Shown: one piece after another, positions 33,238-45,842 of the stretch | Numbering within the stretch: position 1 is the stretch's first letter | Layout: each line of letters begins with the position of its first letter | Assembly (NCBI GenBank): GCA_947579605.1 | Contig: OX388313.1 | Location: forward strand, 26,415,214 to 26,479,213 | Direction of reading: 5' to 3' | Length of the DNA: 64,000 nt | DNA from: Athripsodes cinereus | Lineage: Eukaryota; Arthropoda; Insecta; Trichoptera; Leptoceridae | Notes under the pieces: generated by a model | What the model saw: only the letters and a program-made list of their open reading frames with translations | Told to the model about the DNA's origin: nothing | The model's database searches: none | Program-made: the position numbers and the translations under genes

Positions 33238-34393
33238 GCTGGGTGCACACAACTGGATGCGAACGTCAATCATCAATCATCAAGCAAAAATCTTAAATCT
33301 TTCGGCGACAATTCGGAGCAATATTCGAAGGAATGCCATCGTTACCCGTCCATGAGACGTATTTTTTTTTAAAGCAGAAAGAGGTGTGAGACAGGGCTGT
33401 ATTTTGTCACCGAAGCTCTTCAATCTATATGGGGAATATATTATGAGAAGGGCGCTGGAAGGTTGGAATGGTGGCGTTGCAGTGGGTGGTCAGCGGATAT
33501 CAAATCTAAGATACGCTGATGATACAACATTGATAGCTAAAGATGAGATCGAGCTGGCAGAGGCCTTTTCCCGTATAGAGAGGGAGAGCGAAGCTCTGGG
33601 ACTTAAAATTAATAGGAGCAAGACTAAACTCATGATTGTTGACCGAACTGGGAGTTTCCAACGGACGGGAGAACTACGGGATTTGGAGCAGGTTGATGAG
33701 TTTGTGTACCTCGGCGCGCTGATAACTAACAACGGAAGCTGTAGACCAGAAATAAGTCGTAGAATACAGATGGCTAAACAGGCCATGACCCGACTAGAAA
33801 AGATCTGGCGCGACCGATGCGTAAGCATCAGCACAAAAAAGAGATTGGTGGGGACCCTGGTATTCTCTGTGTTCCTGTATGGAGCGGAAACGTGGACAAT
33901 GCGTGCCTACGAGAGGATGAGAATTGACGCGTTTGAGATGTGGTGTTGGAGGAAACTCCTCCGAATACCATGGATAGAAAGAAGAACGAATGAGTCAATC
34001 TTATCAGAGCTACACATTACAACTCGTTTGTCTGCAGTATGTCTGAGGAGACTGCTTGGTTTCTTTGGCCATATTGTAAGACGTGAGCCAGACAATTTAG
34101 AAAAAATAATAATGACTGGCCGAGTTGAAGGCAGGAGAGGTCGCGGACGTATACCTATGAGATGGTCCGATCAGGTGACGGATGCCACTGGAGCGACGTT
34201 TGCGGAGTCACTGCGGCGGGCTGAAGACAGACCAGGGTGGGCCAGATTGCTGCGAGAAGTACCGCATGAAGGTCACGATCCTCAGCATTGAGGGACCGAT
34301 TTCGATGATGAATTTCTTCGGAGAATGTTCCGAATTGTCGCCGAAAGATTTATGCTTGATGATTGACGTTCGCATCCAGCTGTGTGGACGCCG
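33238..34393 (+). mobile_element. RTE-like RT fragment flanked by inverted 3' UTR copies
   Basis: The left arm (33238-33345) and right arm (34288-34393) are reverse complements of each other for about 100 bp. The core words ACTGGATGCGAACGTCAATC and TCTTTCGGCGACAATTCGG on the left reappear inverted on the right. The left arm contains an extra duplicated ATCATCA unit. The right arm is the natural 3' UTR of the RT frame. The left arm is the same UTR pointing outward on the minus strand. Two opposite 5'-truncated insertions, or mobilisation of a composite unit, would explain it. Confidence 0.7.
33371..34291 (+). pseudogene. RTE-like reverse transcriptase, 5'-truncated
   Basis: An open frame of about 306 codons, without a proper start, runs from a T-run junction to TGA 34289-34291. 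It begins KAERGVRQGCILSPKLFNLY (RT motif B). RYADDTTLIA carries the catalytic motif C (YADD), followed by LGLKINRSKTKLMI and the thumb. GAETWTM and LLGFFGHIVRR follow, then a GRRGRGRIPMRW basic motif and the RPGWARLLREVP end. The endonuclease, fingers and motif A are missing, so it cannot work alone. The frame is otherwise undamaged, which suggests recent insertion. The order and motifs fit RTE-like or related endonuclease-RT LINEs. Confidence 0.85.
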
Positions 34394-35434
34394 CTAATAT
34401 CATAAAACTGTGACATCCATTGTGTCGGAGGCCAAAGTTCTACATATGAATTCCAACCATTGAAAGGCAGTAAGTAAGTAGTAAGTCAGTAAGTAGGTAT
34501 GTCTCGTATTCTCCTATGAGAGTTGGACCCAAGAAATTTTGTGACGCGGCACGTGGGGTAGAAATATGAGATACCGCACTATAGAATATAAGTTTTCCAG
34601 GAAGTTTTGCATCAAGCATGCAATTTTTAGGCATCCATTAGAATTTTGCATATATGGAAAGAACACCACTGACACCATATGAATTAATTAAAAATATAAC
34701 AATAAGGATGTATCAAGTTTGCAAAATCGCGCTTTTTAAATTTTAATATAATGTGTAATTAATAGGAACGTAAATTACAATAATTAGTCAGAAATTTGTA
34801 GAACCATAATCTGTAGAGCTATAGGTTTTGTAGTGAGTCAGTATATTGTAAATATTGCAATATATAGCTCAAAAACTCCGGGTGATTAGACAACTATTTG
34901 TTTAAAAGAACGTCTAATGATATTTTTTCTTGAGAAAATGACTTTTTCTTACAAATTTGGTTGTTGAAGGTCTAAAAGTACACCGTTCCTGTCACGCAAT
35001 GAAAGCTGTAGAAATGTCACGGAAAAATAAAGCTAACCTTATTACCCAAATCTCAATTGCAAACACAAACTTATTCAGCTTTCTCCAACACTTCTACTCG
35101 TACTAACGAATCGTTTGTACTATCTCTGGTCCTAATCTGATAATACCTACGTACCAATGATTCGTTGTGAGTACTTTTCTCGGAGTAAGAGAAAATTATA
35201 ACTTATTTCCAAAATGATCAGATTATCTTTGTTCTCTTAGTCAAAATGATGTAAGTAAATATTTTTCATAAATACACACTCAATTCAAAAATAGACAACG
35301 TAGAATTTCTAATCAATTACCGAATTCACGTTGAGATTGGTAAATTGAAATAATTATTGAAAAAAAGCTATCAAACCAGATTACAGCTTTTAATGATTTT
35401 TTTATTTGATGCAGTATAGACAACTTTTAATGAA
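34394..35434. other. AT-rich non-coding DNA
   Basis: A GTAA-type microsatellite (AGTAAGTAAGTAGTAAG) lies near 34470-34495. No gene is visible. Confidence 0.5.
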
Positions 35435-35520
35435 AGTTGCACAATTGCGCCCTTGAGACGGTCTAGGGACCGTTAAACGGCGTCAAAATAAAATCATTCA
35501 GAATCATCATCATCATCATC
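35435..35520 (+). repeat. LINE 3' UTR fragment, ATC-tail family
   Basis: GCGCCCTTGAGACGGTCTAG, then GGACCGTTAAACGGCGTC, AAAATCATTCAGAATC and an ATCATCATCATC tail. This is the cleanest copy of the 3' end shared with 3316-3411 and 62753-62830. Confidence 0.7.
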
Positions 35521-36410
35521 AATTGAAAATGGATATATTTGCGCTGTTGCCAGTGACATTAAAATATGATACGGAAAATAATAAATAATTCAAGCTACCC
35601 GTTCAAAATAAATATGGTTAAAATAATATAATACAAGGTAGATATAACAATATCATCGGTATAAAATTATGGTTTATCAAGGAGTAGGTATAAAGTTTGT
35701 ATATTATAACGACCTGCTTATTACGATTATGGTGTTCACCATTGTGTGAATTTTAATAGCACAACAAGATGGCGGAATTAATGTTAATCGTTGGAAAATG
35801 GGTTCAAAATACACGCACAAGGAAACGCGATAATGCCAATTAAACAATAATTATTATTAGTATCAAAATACCTAATTTGTAAGCACTCGAGTTTATGAAA
35901 AAATTATTATAAAGCTCTAAAGGTTGACGACCTCTGTGTAATTTTGTTTTTTTTCCCGTAAGTAATCCTTCGTTACATTGCTTAAACATGAGTTTTGCCT
36001 TCATAATTATTTGAATTGTTTACAATAAACGGGAACATTGAAGGACCCATCGACCGCCTGGATAGTGCACAAATCTGGCGACTTCCATTTATCCGATTCT
36101 AATTTCTACACTAGCCGATTTGTCCACATGGACGATGCCATACAACAAATAAACAGTATAAAAAAATATCAAATAGTCTCCAAAGAAATGCCAATCGTTG
36201 ATTTTAACTGACGGTGTTAACTGACAGATTCGCATAAAAATTACGCATTCATGAATTTAGTCTAACTTATCTATGCATCGAAATCTACGGAGTGGCGTAA
36301 TATATTACTACAAACTAAATAAACAACAATCTTCAACATACAGTTCGAGAAAAAATTGAACAGTTTGTGAAAAAACTGAAATAAGTTTATCTCTTATAAT
36401 TTTTGGTTTC
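35521..36410. other. AT-rich non-coding DNA
   Basis: I see no supported feature. Confidence 0.5.
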
Positions 36411-36570
36411 CTGGAGTCCCCGGTATAGAATAGGTCTCCCAACATTTGAATTTGCTGCAAGCGCTTTGCAAAAGGGAGGTGATAGTAAAAATTACACATA
36501 AGACATTTATAAACTACAATTCAACGATGAGATATGTTACTCGTCCTGAACGTCTTATTTACTAGTAGAA
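36411..36570 (+). repeat. S1 SINE-like copy, 5' half
   Basis: It begins at the common 5' boundary as CTGGAGTCCCCGGTATAGAA, then TAGGTCTCCCAAC. It then diverges and resumes at CAATTCAACGATGAGAT and CGTCCTGAACGTCTTATTT. The terminal block and tail are absent. Confidence 0.5.
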
Positions 36571-38093
36571 GCAGTGTGTTTTTATTCTATTTAAACCGAG
36601 TTCCAAAATGTTTTGCCCTTTTTCCTCAGTTAGTTAATTTAAAATTATTGTAAAACACAAGTCCAAACCACAATAATAAGAAACATTCCAGACTTAACAG
36701 CATTGATCGACAGGTTAATTAAATTGAATACAACGTATCGTTGGAATACTCAAATATGTTCGGAGTGAAGTGGCAAAGTTTTCCAATTCGTATGTCTGAT
36801 GTTCGTTTTATAAGTTTCGGTGACAAAAGAATGAATCACTATTATTACTTTCTATTTAAAGTTTAATGAAAACAGCGGTAAAAAGCACAAATTAGAATAT
36901 GTGTGAGTATGTACTACCGCAATTTGGTCAAGTACTTCGCAAGTCGGAGAAAAATCTAAGGTCAATGGCAACCCCAGGATAAACTGGCAACAGAATATTA
37001 CCCCATAAAAAACAGCAATGGATAAGAGTTTCTGAAAGGTGTATCTCGCTATAATGGATCTCAGACTCAACAAGGGTGGCATTGGGTTGCGTGTAAAAAC
37101 TATAATTTATTGTTGTTGATGTATACTAAAGATACGATTATGGAACTCTCAAATTTATTTGATGAATTACGGGAGCGTGCCGGAAGTTAGAAGATAGTGC
37201 AAAAAGACTGGGTGGTCTTATGATCTATGATTTCTTTAGTACGGCTCAAAGTAATCAGCAAATCATTCATTATAATAAATAAACAATAGACCCGTCATAA
37301 TGAGCAAAATATTTGCGCTATACAAATACTCGTATTTAGTTGTGGAAAAAAACATCTTCGTGTCACATTGATGCCAAATATTTTCTTTTAACGTCATCAA
37401 CTACTGTCTGTTTTGACATAAAAAGTGAAAAATACTAAAAAAATCATGTCAATTTAAATAAAAAATAATTTTCAAATTAATGATCAAAGAACAAATAAAA
37501 ATTGTAAATTATATTTTTTTTCGTGATTGTCACAGATCACACGTACAGATTCTGAGTTTAAATCATTCAGCTCATAGATTATTTTGTGATACTGAGGACT
37601 ATTGTTTTGGTTTAGTAAACTGTAGACTTGTGCTACTGAGAAGTCTTTACTAAACTTTTTTGAGAAACTCTTGAAAAATGGACTCATAAAGCAATTAGTT
37701 GCAGTATGCTCAGAAACGAAAGAGTGTAAAAATTAAAGAGATGCCCTAACTTCTACAATAGAAATATGATTGAAATGAATACAAAAAACAAAAAATCACT
37801 GTCAGCGAGACGGCTCAATGTGAATTTCTACTCGTATTTTCACAGTTTAATTTGACAAAGAGAAGAATGCAAGCGCCTTTTTTGTACTGAACTGAAAACA
37901 TTCAATGATGCGATACCCACATTCATGTTGTATACACGTAGAGAGAGAGTAAAACAAAAATAATAACAACATTACATGCAAAACAAACCCACGGCAGCGG
38001 AGAAGCCTCATTATTAGTATGCAAGTGGGTAAGTGATTGCTATGGTCTATTATTATTTTAACATAGAAAATAATAATATGTACCTACATCAGA
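36571..38093. other. AT-rich non-coding DNA
   Basis: No gene is visible; the frames here are short. Confidence 0.5.
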
Positions 38094-38094
38094 C

Positions 38095-39263
38095 TAGAGA
38101 TGTAACGAATATCTAGTAACAATCCGATCAATTTATTATCCTACTAGATATTGGATAGTGGATACTAGATAGTAGACAGTGGAATTTCTCTGTGAATTCC
38201 TAGTGATCTGGGGGCCTATTCTGCAATCTCGATTGATGGATGTCACAAGCGAGATTTTATTACTTTCGACTGATTTCTCAAAAACCCTATTCTTGAAAGT
38301 CGTAGACGACAAATGTCACACGATATCATGCGAGAATATGTCGAGTGGTGTTTTACCACTCGAGATGAATGTCACACCAATCGACATGTCAAAAATTGAT
38401 AAAAATGGCCGCCGTGAGTCACTCAATGGTCGTTTACATTTTGCAAAAGGTATAAAATAAAATAAAGTGATGCCGCATTTATAAAGTATTTTAGTTTAAG
38501 TAAAAATATAATGCAAAATTTGATATTGATTGTGACTCCTCATATAAAAGCGCCATCTTTGTGCGTCACGTGCCTCCCCACACGAAAGCGCTATCAGCGC
38601 CATCTCGTGAAAAAGAGTATAAATAAATGTCATTTTTCGATGACCACATACAAAAACATACGAAAAGTGCGACGTTGCCAGTAGCTTCTCGAATGTCGAC
38701 AGTTTATATCTCGAATGGCGTCAAGAATAGGGTCGTAGACTACCATTCGACTTTTCGTGCGTGTTTTTCAATCGACATATCTCACAGGTGACATTTATCA
38801 ATCGAGATTGGAGAATAGGGCCCATGTCGCTATCATAGGAGCAGTGTATTGTAAAAGAATGACGTCTAGGCCATATATAAATAGGTAATTTTTTCTAAAA
38901 AGTTAGATTCAAGATTAAATGTTAGATCAAAATCACACATATTAAAGGTTGCACCCTCCCTCACCCATGGATGTTACAGGAATGTCAGTTCCTATGTCAT
39001 TCTAAAAATTAAAATCCAACGGATACCAATTTGGTATCGGGGATTTATCTGATTCATATATCTTCCACTTAGTCAAATTGAGAGTTTAAAAAATATTTCA
39101 CCTTCGCCAAAAATAATCGAGAAAAAAATTTAATGATGGGTTAAACCAAATTTTGTGTAACAAAAAAAAGCAGTGGCTTGATATTTTACTACTAAGTTCC
39201 AGAATTTTTCGAATATTCGTTATTCGGTATCCATCAAAAATATTATTATCTATTACACCTCTA
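38095..39263. mobile_element. Putative hAT-like non-autonomous element
   Basis: The left end TAGAGATGTAACGAATA and the right end (reverse complement TAGAGGTGTAATAGATA) form imperfect terminal inverted repeats. They are followed inward on the right by a CGAATATTCG palindrome region. R-G-x-T-G-T-A-A-C-G-A-A-T-A ends are frequent in insect hAT-type elements. No transposase frame is seen. I could not find an 8-bp target duplication, so the exact ends remain open. A second element is nested inside. Confidence 0.4.
38209..38825. mobile_element. Nested miniature element with GGGCCTATTCT ends
   Basis: The terminal inverted repeat GGCCTATTCT(G/C)CAATCTCG, then ATTGAT, is present at both ends over about 35 bp. 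A second inverted pair lies inside: CCCTATTCTTG near 38286 against CAAGAATAGGG near 38723, each followed by GTCGTAGAC-type words. A small perfect palindrome, CGAGTGGTGTTTTACCACTC, lies near 38341. It has no transposase; the 93-aa open frame inside is incidental. Superfamily not determined. Confidence 0.7.
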
Positions 39264-39684
39264 CTCTAGGCAGCATGTGAATATAACTACTAGTTTATAG
39301 TAGAATGAAGAATGGTTATAAATAAAATAATAGGGAGTTGTTGTGAAGATAGTACTAGAACTATACATAGAGTGGTAGTATTAGAAATCATACCATGGTG
39401 GTGGTTGCTGGTATTATAAGAGACCAGCCAAGCGAAACATAGCAAAGCCTGAGATTTTCTAACACACTGACAATGAATGTTGTAAAATATGTTTATTATA
39501 ATCATTAACTTATATTCTATAGACTAGAAACTCAAATCAAAATTGGCAATGTGACCAATCACATTGATATTGCGAGGCTTGAAGGACATTCTGTTTTTTT
39601 TTAATGTAGGGGTCCTTTTATGGTTATTTCAAGTACCTACATAGTATGCGCAACTTAATTTTATTTGTTTATTTATTCTATATG
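39264..39684. other. AT-rich non-coding DNA
   Basis: I see no supported feature. Confidence 0.45.
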
Positions 39685-39860
39685 GACAGGCACCCAGGAC
39701 TGCTCATCGCCATCGCGGAAGGTAGGACCGAAGGCACAAATGGCAGAGGCCGACCAAGAGACACGTATACGCGTACCAACTGAAGAGGGACATGAACTAT
39801 GGCTCATACGTAGGGCTGAAGAGACTGAAATCCAGAAATCCAAAGAAGAAAATCCAAACT
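39685..39860 (+). pseudogene. LINE C-terminal relic with EGR-GRGRPR motif
   Basis: The plus strand encodes MDRHPGLLIAIAEGRTEGTN, then GRGRPRDTYTRTN and a stop. After a one-base shift it reads LKRDMNYGSYVGLKRL. I-x-E-G-R-x-E-G-x-x-G-R-G-R-P-R-x-x-Y is a typical LINE ORF2 C-terminal motif, also seen at 33371-34291 (VEGRRGRGR). It is frameshifted and truncated, and an ATATAT run lies downstream at 39905. Confidence 0.6.
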
Positions 39861-40684
39861 CGTTGCAAACCAATCCAATGGATTGTATCTCATTATAAAT
39901 ATATCCATATATATATATATGTTGTAACAATAAATATATACAATTAATTATAACAATAAGCAAACCAATTATTAATTAAGATCCCTTTCTTACAAACTAA
40001 TAAACATAAATTCGAGGTACTTCATTAAATAAAAAGATACAAGAATTATAAATGCTAAAATATACATATAAAAATGTACAAAATGTAAAAAAAGTAAAAA
40101 ATGCAAAAAAAGTTTAAAAACACGTATAAAAAAATACACATCTACCAAAGTCCACAAATCCAATCCCTAAAATAAGCGTTTACGTTATGGAGTGAAATAG
40201 CATAATAATAATATAATTATAAATTTTGGAACACGTTTTCTGAGAAAATTAATAATGTATTACTAGTCTATACCTTATTGGTCAATGCAATGACTTCAGT
40301 GTGCTTTTTGCCTGGCTCTGTATGTGTGTCTGTTGTTATGTTTAGTTGCTTTATGTACTGAGAAATGAAGTATCCATCTTTGTATTAGTACTATTGCTAT
40401 GCCTTATAGTTAGTTATAATTGTTGTAAAAAGATTCTTCATCTTTTAGCATTTTGAATATTGAAAAATGTACCTATGATTTATGCGAAAACTTTTCCGAG
40501 TACCTACATAACGTTTTTCGAATTCAGAATATTAGGTCCAAAACTCTGAGTAAATGAAATGCACGAAGATGTTCGGAACTCATTCCTTTTATCTAAAGCA
40601 GCATAATGTTAGTAAGATTATTCTATAAAAAGAGTTTTCTCTTTTATGTCTAAAAGTTTAACTTGAGAAGCGAAAGGAGAATGC
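39861..40684. other. AT-rich non-coding DNA
   Basis: It holds an (AT)n run at 39905-39920 and A-rich short direct repeats (AAAATGTAAAAAAAGT type) at 40070-40130. No gene is visible. Confidence 0.5.
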
Positions 40685-40745
40685 AAGGATGGATATAGAG
40701 TATATGGCGTTCCGTTACCTCTGCCTATTAAAGTATAGTATAGTT
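40685..40745 (+). repeat. LINE-T 3' end, short copy
   Basis: It holds TATGGCGTTCCGTTACCTCT, then GCCTAT, and a TATAGTATAG tail. This matches the IWRSV-SAY end of LINE-T at 61030-61110 with part of the 3' UTR deleted. Confidence 0.55.
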
Positions 40746-41060
40746 TTAGGTTACCTCAAAATGATCAAGTATGAGTTCAAATTTGTGGCTGGTAATTTTA
40801 TTGGAAATTGTGTGTTTATTAAAACTACTAATTTGACATTGTTTTCATTGCTCTATGGTTTCCACCGCGGAGGAATTCAAAATATTTGCAATGTACTCAA
40901 CCACATATATGCCTATGGGTGTTTCTCTAAATTGATTAAATAAAGAACAAGTCAAAATAAGATGTTATTTTTCTAAACAACATTCCATTGGAACTAGGAA
41001 GGCATTTTGTGAATTTTTAAAATATCATTTTAGCAAATAAAACAAAATACAGCAATAAAA

Positions 41061-41090
41061 ATGACATGTGGTGTCCCTCAAGGTCCCCTT
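41061..41090 (+). pseudogene. Tiny RT motif B remnant
   Basis: Ten codons read MTCGVPQGPL, like the GVPQGSVLGPL motif of LINE reverse transcriptases with the middle three residues deleted. No coding homology is visible on either side, so it may be coincidence. Confidence 0.3.
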
Positions 41091-41095
41091 TCGCG

Positions 41096-43334
41096 ACCGC
41101 GTGGTTTAGAACAGTAGACGGTAGTTGTTCTAGTATAATACTAATACATAATGTGTATAATGATTATAACCTTGACTTCTGTCGGATGCTAGCTATGTGG
41201 CGCGGCAATGAAACCTTCCATCGCCTCGCGGAAACACCCGAGCGGACACGATGCTTACCGAATCGTCATGTCATGTTGTTTCTTATGTAATAATACCTAA
41301 TGATAAATAAATAGTATAAAATGATAGATTTATAGATCACCGACGATAGAGATCAATACAGTCCAAATGTCGATAGTGACAAGTTGTAAATGGTTAAATT
41401 AGATTTATTATTTAAAGACAGGTGGATAACTATAACTTAGATCTTTGCGATTTATTGCGTAGTGCAATTTCCACAATCAGAGCATGATAAATCAACACCA
41501 CTGACTATAGGCATACAATAAAGTTACACTTTTTGCAGACTTTCGCATTTTTGTATAGGCAAAATTATTTTGTTTTTAGAATGGCATAAAAAGCTCTAGA
41601 AAAAAAAGAAAACAAATGGTCATCATTTTCAGATTGTCTCGAAAATAAAACAAGATGCAAATTAAAAGACACAAATCATTGAAAACGTTTTCGAATAAAT
41701 CCCAACAAGTTACGAGGATTTCGTATTACAATAATTAAAAAAGGAACTAGATCCATTTATGGTGTGAACAAGTTGAGAAAAAAAGAGAGATACATTTTTA
41801 AATTCATACAAGAGGGGTACAAAAAACACAAAAGAAACAAACGACGAGCAAATGATTTACTTGATAAAAATACCACAAGTTACTTTTTAGCTTTTACTTT
41901 TCATAACACTGCAAGTATTTGGTCATGTTGTGGATGGAGTATGAGTAATGAGTGATGACTATAAAAGGTGCGTCTGCAGTGATTCGAGTCACTTCACTTA
42001 TTCTTTTTCTACCTTAGGGTACTTCAACCGGTTATATTAATGAGAATAATATGTAATACTGACCGTCAAACTGATGTGCGTAGTCAACTAGTGTAGAAAT
42101 TTCAATTTCATATTAACATAGGTACTTATTCTCCCTCTTAAACTTTCGCTAGACCATCCAAAGTGTAAATATTGTCATGATGGTCAAACAATTTTTCCAA
42201 CGTTGTTCTTTAGATAATCCATTTGTCAACATATCACATCTATTTGTATAAACATATCGGACTCTGCAAGGCCTTATAGTCTCCAAGATATGGAAGAGAT
42301 TAAAGTTTTGACTGAATCATGTTTTCAAATTGTTAATAATATTTGACATCGTTTTTTTATGACCACAAGGTTCCAGGATCCCACTTTTGTTATAGGTATG
42401 GAAGTTGCGAATGTGGTAAAAAAAACAACAACATTTTTTTAACATTTTGAGCATTTACCAATTTCATAAAATGACCCATCTTGAACAACTGTCTTAAAGG
42501 TCTTATTTAAAAAAAAACCTCTCGGTAATTATGATATGCAAGAAAGGTTTTGTGTGAGAACAAAATGAAACAAAATGTCAGAGCGCTTTTAGACACTTCT
42601 GAAGATCAGATTTCTTCAAGGTCCAAATTCTTCACCCATTAATCATAATCAATACGTCAAAATTGGGACTGTATCAAATTATTCAAGTTGCAAGCATTTT
42701 TATGATTGATAGTATCAAAACAATGAAATCATTCCGATGCAAACGGTTACAGAATGCCTGCAAAAAACACATAATATTATATTATCTGGAGAATGCACCA
42801 CGATCACACCATATATGCGTGGCGTGTAGTAGTGGTGATAATATCAACCACTACCACTAACCTTCAAAAAATCAAGTACCTACTTGGGTTCTTGTAAGTA
42901 GGTACTTCATAATAACTCGTAGCAATGCAACTAGAATGCAGATATTACATAGGTAGGTATCTAAGTACATATATACCAGAATGACAAGACCAACAACAAT
43001 CAGGCAGAGGTTTGGATAATTTTTACTTTTCTGTCACGTGACTCTCATTATATGTGAAGGAAATGATTTTTTATATTGGCAAAAATCGTCCCACAAGGGA
43101 CGGGTTGCCGTTATCTTATAAATAATAATAATGATTTTTATAAATTTATATAAATATTCAAATTGAAAATATCTGTCAAGTTTCCTCAATTTTTTTTATT
43201 AGAATCTTCAATTTCGTGAATTAAATTTATTGTTAATCAATTTCTTTTTTACATTTATGCAATATGATATAATTTAAGAACAAAATTGAATGTCATAAGA
43301 AGGGCAAACTAGAGAGTTTATGTTCTATTTTTAT
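41096..43334. other. AT-rich non-coding DNA
   Basis: No gene is visible. The stretch at 41180-41280 is richer in G and C than its surroundings but matches nothing I recognise. Confidence 0.5.
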
Positions 43335-43435
43335 TCCTTCACGCCACATCACAAGTGGGGTAGGCAAAGAGAACGGAACGCCAAATAGATCTGTCCCTAC
43401 ATACTTCTTTCGCCTCCTCTACATTCATGCACGTC
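43335..43435 (-). repeat. LINE-T 3' end
   Basis: In reverse orientation: GAGGAGGCGAAAGAAGTATG, a GATCTATTTGGCGTTCCG block, CTTTGCCTACCCCACTTGTG and a GGCGTGAAGG end. The TATAG tail is lost. The same blocks, in the same order, occur at 6693-6835. Confidence 0.65.
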
Positions 43436-44233
43436 AATTTCTCTTACTTAGAGTTTATGTCCAGTTAGTAAATACTTGTTTCAATCAAAATTCCTGATAA
43501 AACTTTTACGATTCACCATTCTTTTGACATAAACATCCGAGAGTAAGGAACGCTTTGGGAAGATCTTTCGAAGAACGAAGATTCCGTTTCCCTACTGTAT
43601 TTTCTAGATGAAGAGTAAAAAAAACCGTATTGAATAAATAAATTTCACCGAAAAGGCTATATAATAGTTGTTTTACTTTATGAATTAGATAATTAAATTA
43701 TTAACGCTGCACCTAAGCCTATCTGCAGTATGTATGCCTTGTTATAAAGTATGAAGAATGGACTGGTACCTATTTACAGAGCAGAATACAGAATATAATA
43801 ATAATAATATGTAACTATATTATTTCTACTGGTTTTGCATGCTTGTTGTTTGTTGGACGGTCTGACAGTGACCATCATCGCCATGCAAGACTGGTTCTGA
43901 ATACAACAACACCACTACTGTCTCCACTATTGAAGCACTGACGGTAAAATGTGGTGCACTCGTATGTTGACCAGGTCAAGAAGTTTATACAATAAAATGG
44001 GTAATCATATGTATTATATTATATTATACAGGAAGACTAACTTGATATTAAATAAATGCCTTTCTTGTCGCATTGTATTCTAATAATAGAACAAATAGGA
44101 TCTAGGTATTATCCTACCAAGGTAACTGAGGAATAAGCACACTTCGTATAATCATCTTGTGGAGTCAAAGTTTTCGAGTGCAGCACTGTGATGTATTCGT
44201 AAAACATTCAATATCTTTGTCCTTCTTAACTTT
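43436..44233. other. AT-rich non-coding DNA
   Basis: No gene is visible; ATA repeats lie near 43795-43810. Confidence 0.5.
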
Positions 44234-44322
44234 TATTGACACATATAGGACGACTAGCATGTTTGATACAAGCAGTTGATTTGCTGGCTACTCCACCAGT
44301 GGGAGATGCCGTGATGGTATGG
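44234..44322 (+). repeat. S1 SINE-like copy, 3' part
   Basis: TGATTTGCTGGCTACTCCAC, CAGTGGGAGATGCCGTGATG and GTATGG preserve the terminal block in the sense orientation. The GGACGACTAGCATG part of the third block is recognisable. Confidence 0.65.
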
Positions 44323-45564
44323 ATTATATAATCAAAATCTTCAATATGCTATAAGACCTCATAGGTAACAGTAGATATAATATTATATGTAGCCCAAAAT
44401 AATTTTAGGTGAACTTAGGTTTGCAATGACTCAAATATACATACCTCAAACACGCACACATGATGTTTGTATTGTGAAGAAGGACTAAGTTAGGAGGAGA
44501 AATATTCAAATCTTTAATTTTCCGATTAGAAGATAAATCAAAGAATAAATACCTACATAACAGAGAAGGGGAAAGGGAAAGGTTTAATAGAGGGATCAAT
44601 TTCCAAACCATTACTGACTCCCTGATGACGTTGTTTAGTGTATGGTTGATAATAAATTATGAAATAATATTTTTAGGACCCAAACACTATTGGGATTTTA
44701 CAAAACTTGAAAACACTTTATTATACAACAAAAAAAACAAAGAACAGCATATGTATCGTGCAATAAAGTTTATTATAATTTTTAATATTTGAGCGTGAAA
44801 TGTTTTGTTGAAAAAGCTTACTAAGTAGGCAATGTAAGTGCATTTAACTTTAAAAAGTTAATGTTTTAAAATTATACATCGGGATAATTCACAGTTTATC
44901 AAATTCAAAAAAATTGGATCAAAAGTGCAGTAAGTCACTTTTTATACAGTAAGTAATTCAGGAAATAATTGTGATTTACAATAATGGCATAATTATAAGT
45001 ACACATTGTTACACGAAGTCCATTCACTGAGCACAATTTATTGACATAGAACGTGATGATTTAAATCTGATAACTTGTCATTGTGTTTATGTGAATCGTC
45101 CGGTAAAAACCACGGATTAATTAAATTTATTTGAATCACACTACGAGCTTACATAGATAATAGATATCTCTACTGAATCGAGTCAATTACGTGGCAGCTG
45201 GATAGTCATCAAAAGTGTCATCCGTTGTGCATGTGACTGCACACCCAGGACACTCCAATAGTTGTTATCTGAACTGCTAGACACCACAATCATCCACATT
45301 AGATTTTTCCAGCACGAAAAGTCATCACAATCATACTTCTTTGTCAGATTCCGCGAATACTCATAATTTATGATATCAAAAAATTTCACCATAAGCTTCT
45401 TAATAAAATAAATAAATATGATGGGTCGTTTGGTAAGATTTGGTCATTCTAGGCACAATCCAAAATCACTTGCGTAAATTCCATTAAAATATTAATATAT
45501 TATGGGCTGAATATGACGACATGGAGGAGTTTGAGTATGATTGTTTGAGTATTAGTAATTATTG
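44323..45564. other. AT-rich non-coding DNA
   Basis: No supported gene. A minus-strand 69-aa frame (45183-45392) is somewhat less AT-biased but matches no family I recognise. Confidence 0.45.
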
Positions 45565-45842
45565 ACCCCGTGGAGTTCGTGATAAAGAATCAGTCTCTCA
45601 TTCTTAGATCCATTATTTTCTGTAAGTTTTCGAGTGTCTTGTTAAGAACAGGGGTTCGTAGAGACTCACGTACAAGACAATTAACGTCTATAATTCATAG
45701 ATGAGGCATGTCATCAATTCTGAATATCCCATTTTTTAATTGAAACGGAGATGACAGTCTGCATGTTACTACCTGCAGTTACCCCGCTGGCTCCCCTCTC
45801 CCCTTGTGAGATAGGCCGTGATGGTGTGGTAGTAGTAGGATA
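45565..45842 (+). repeat. S1 SINE-like copy, full length
   Basis: It begins CCCGTGGAGTTCGTGATAAA, the common 5' boundary. It then runs through TAAGTTTTCGAGTGTCTTGT, GGGGTTCG, AGATGAGGCATG, TTCTGAATATCCCA, CGGAGATGACAGTCTGCATG, CCCGCTGGCTCCCC and CTTGTGAGATAGGCCGTGAT to GGTGTGG and a TAGTAGTAGG tail. It has no reading frame. Confidence 0.75.

Noticed and set aside
34440..34640. Minus-strand 64-aa frame after the RTE unit
   Set aside because: It contains a GTAA microsatellite and has no motif.
38179..38460. 93-aa frame
   Set aside because: It lies inside the inner miniature element and spans its terminal repeat, so it is incidental.
45183..45392. Minus-strand 69-aa frame with less biased composition
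   Set aside because: No family match that I recognise, no splice context and no neighbouring exon. Cannot be called a gene from sequence alone.
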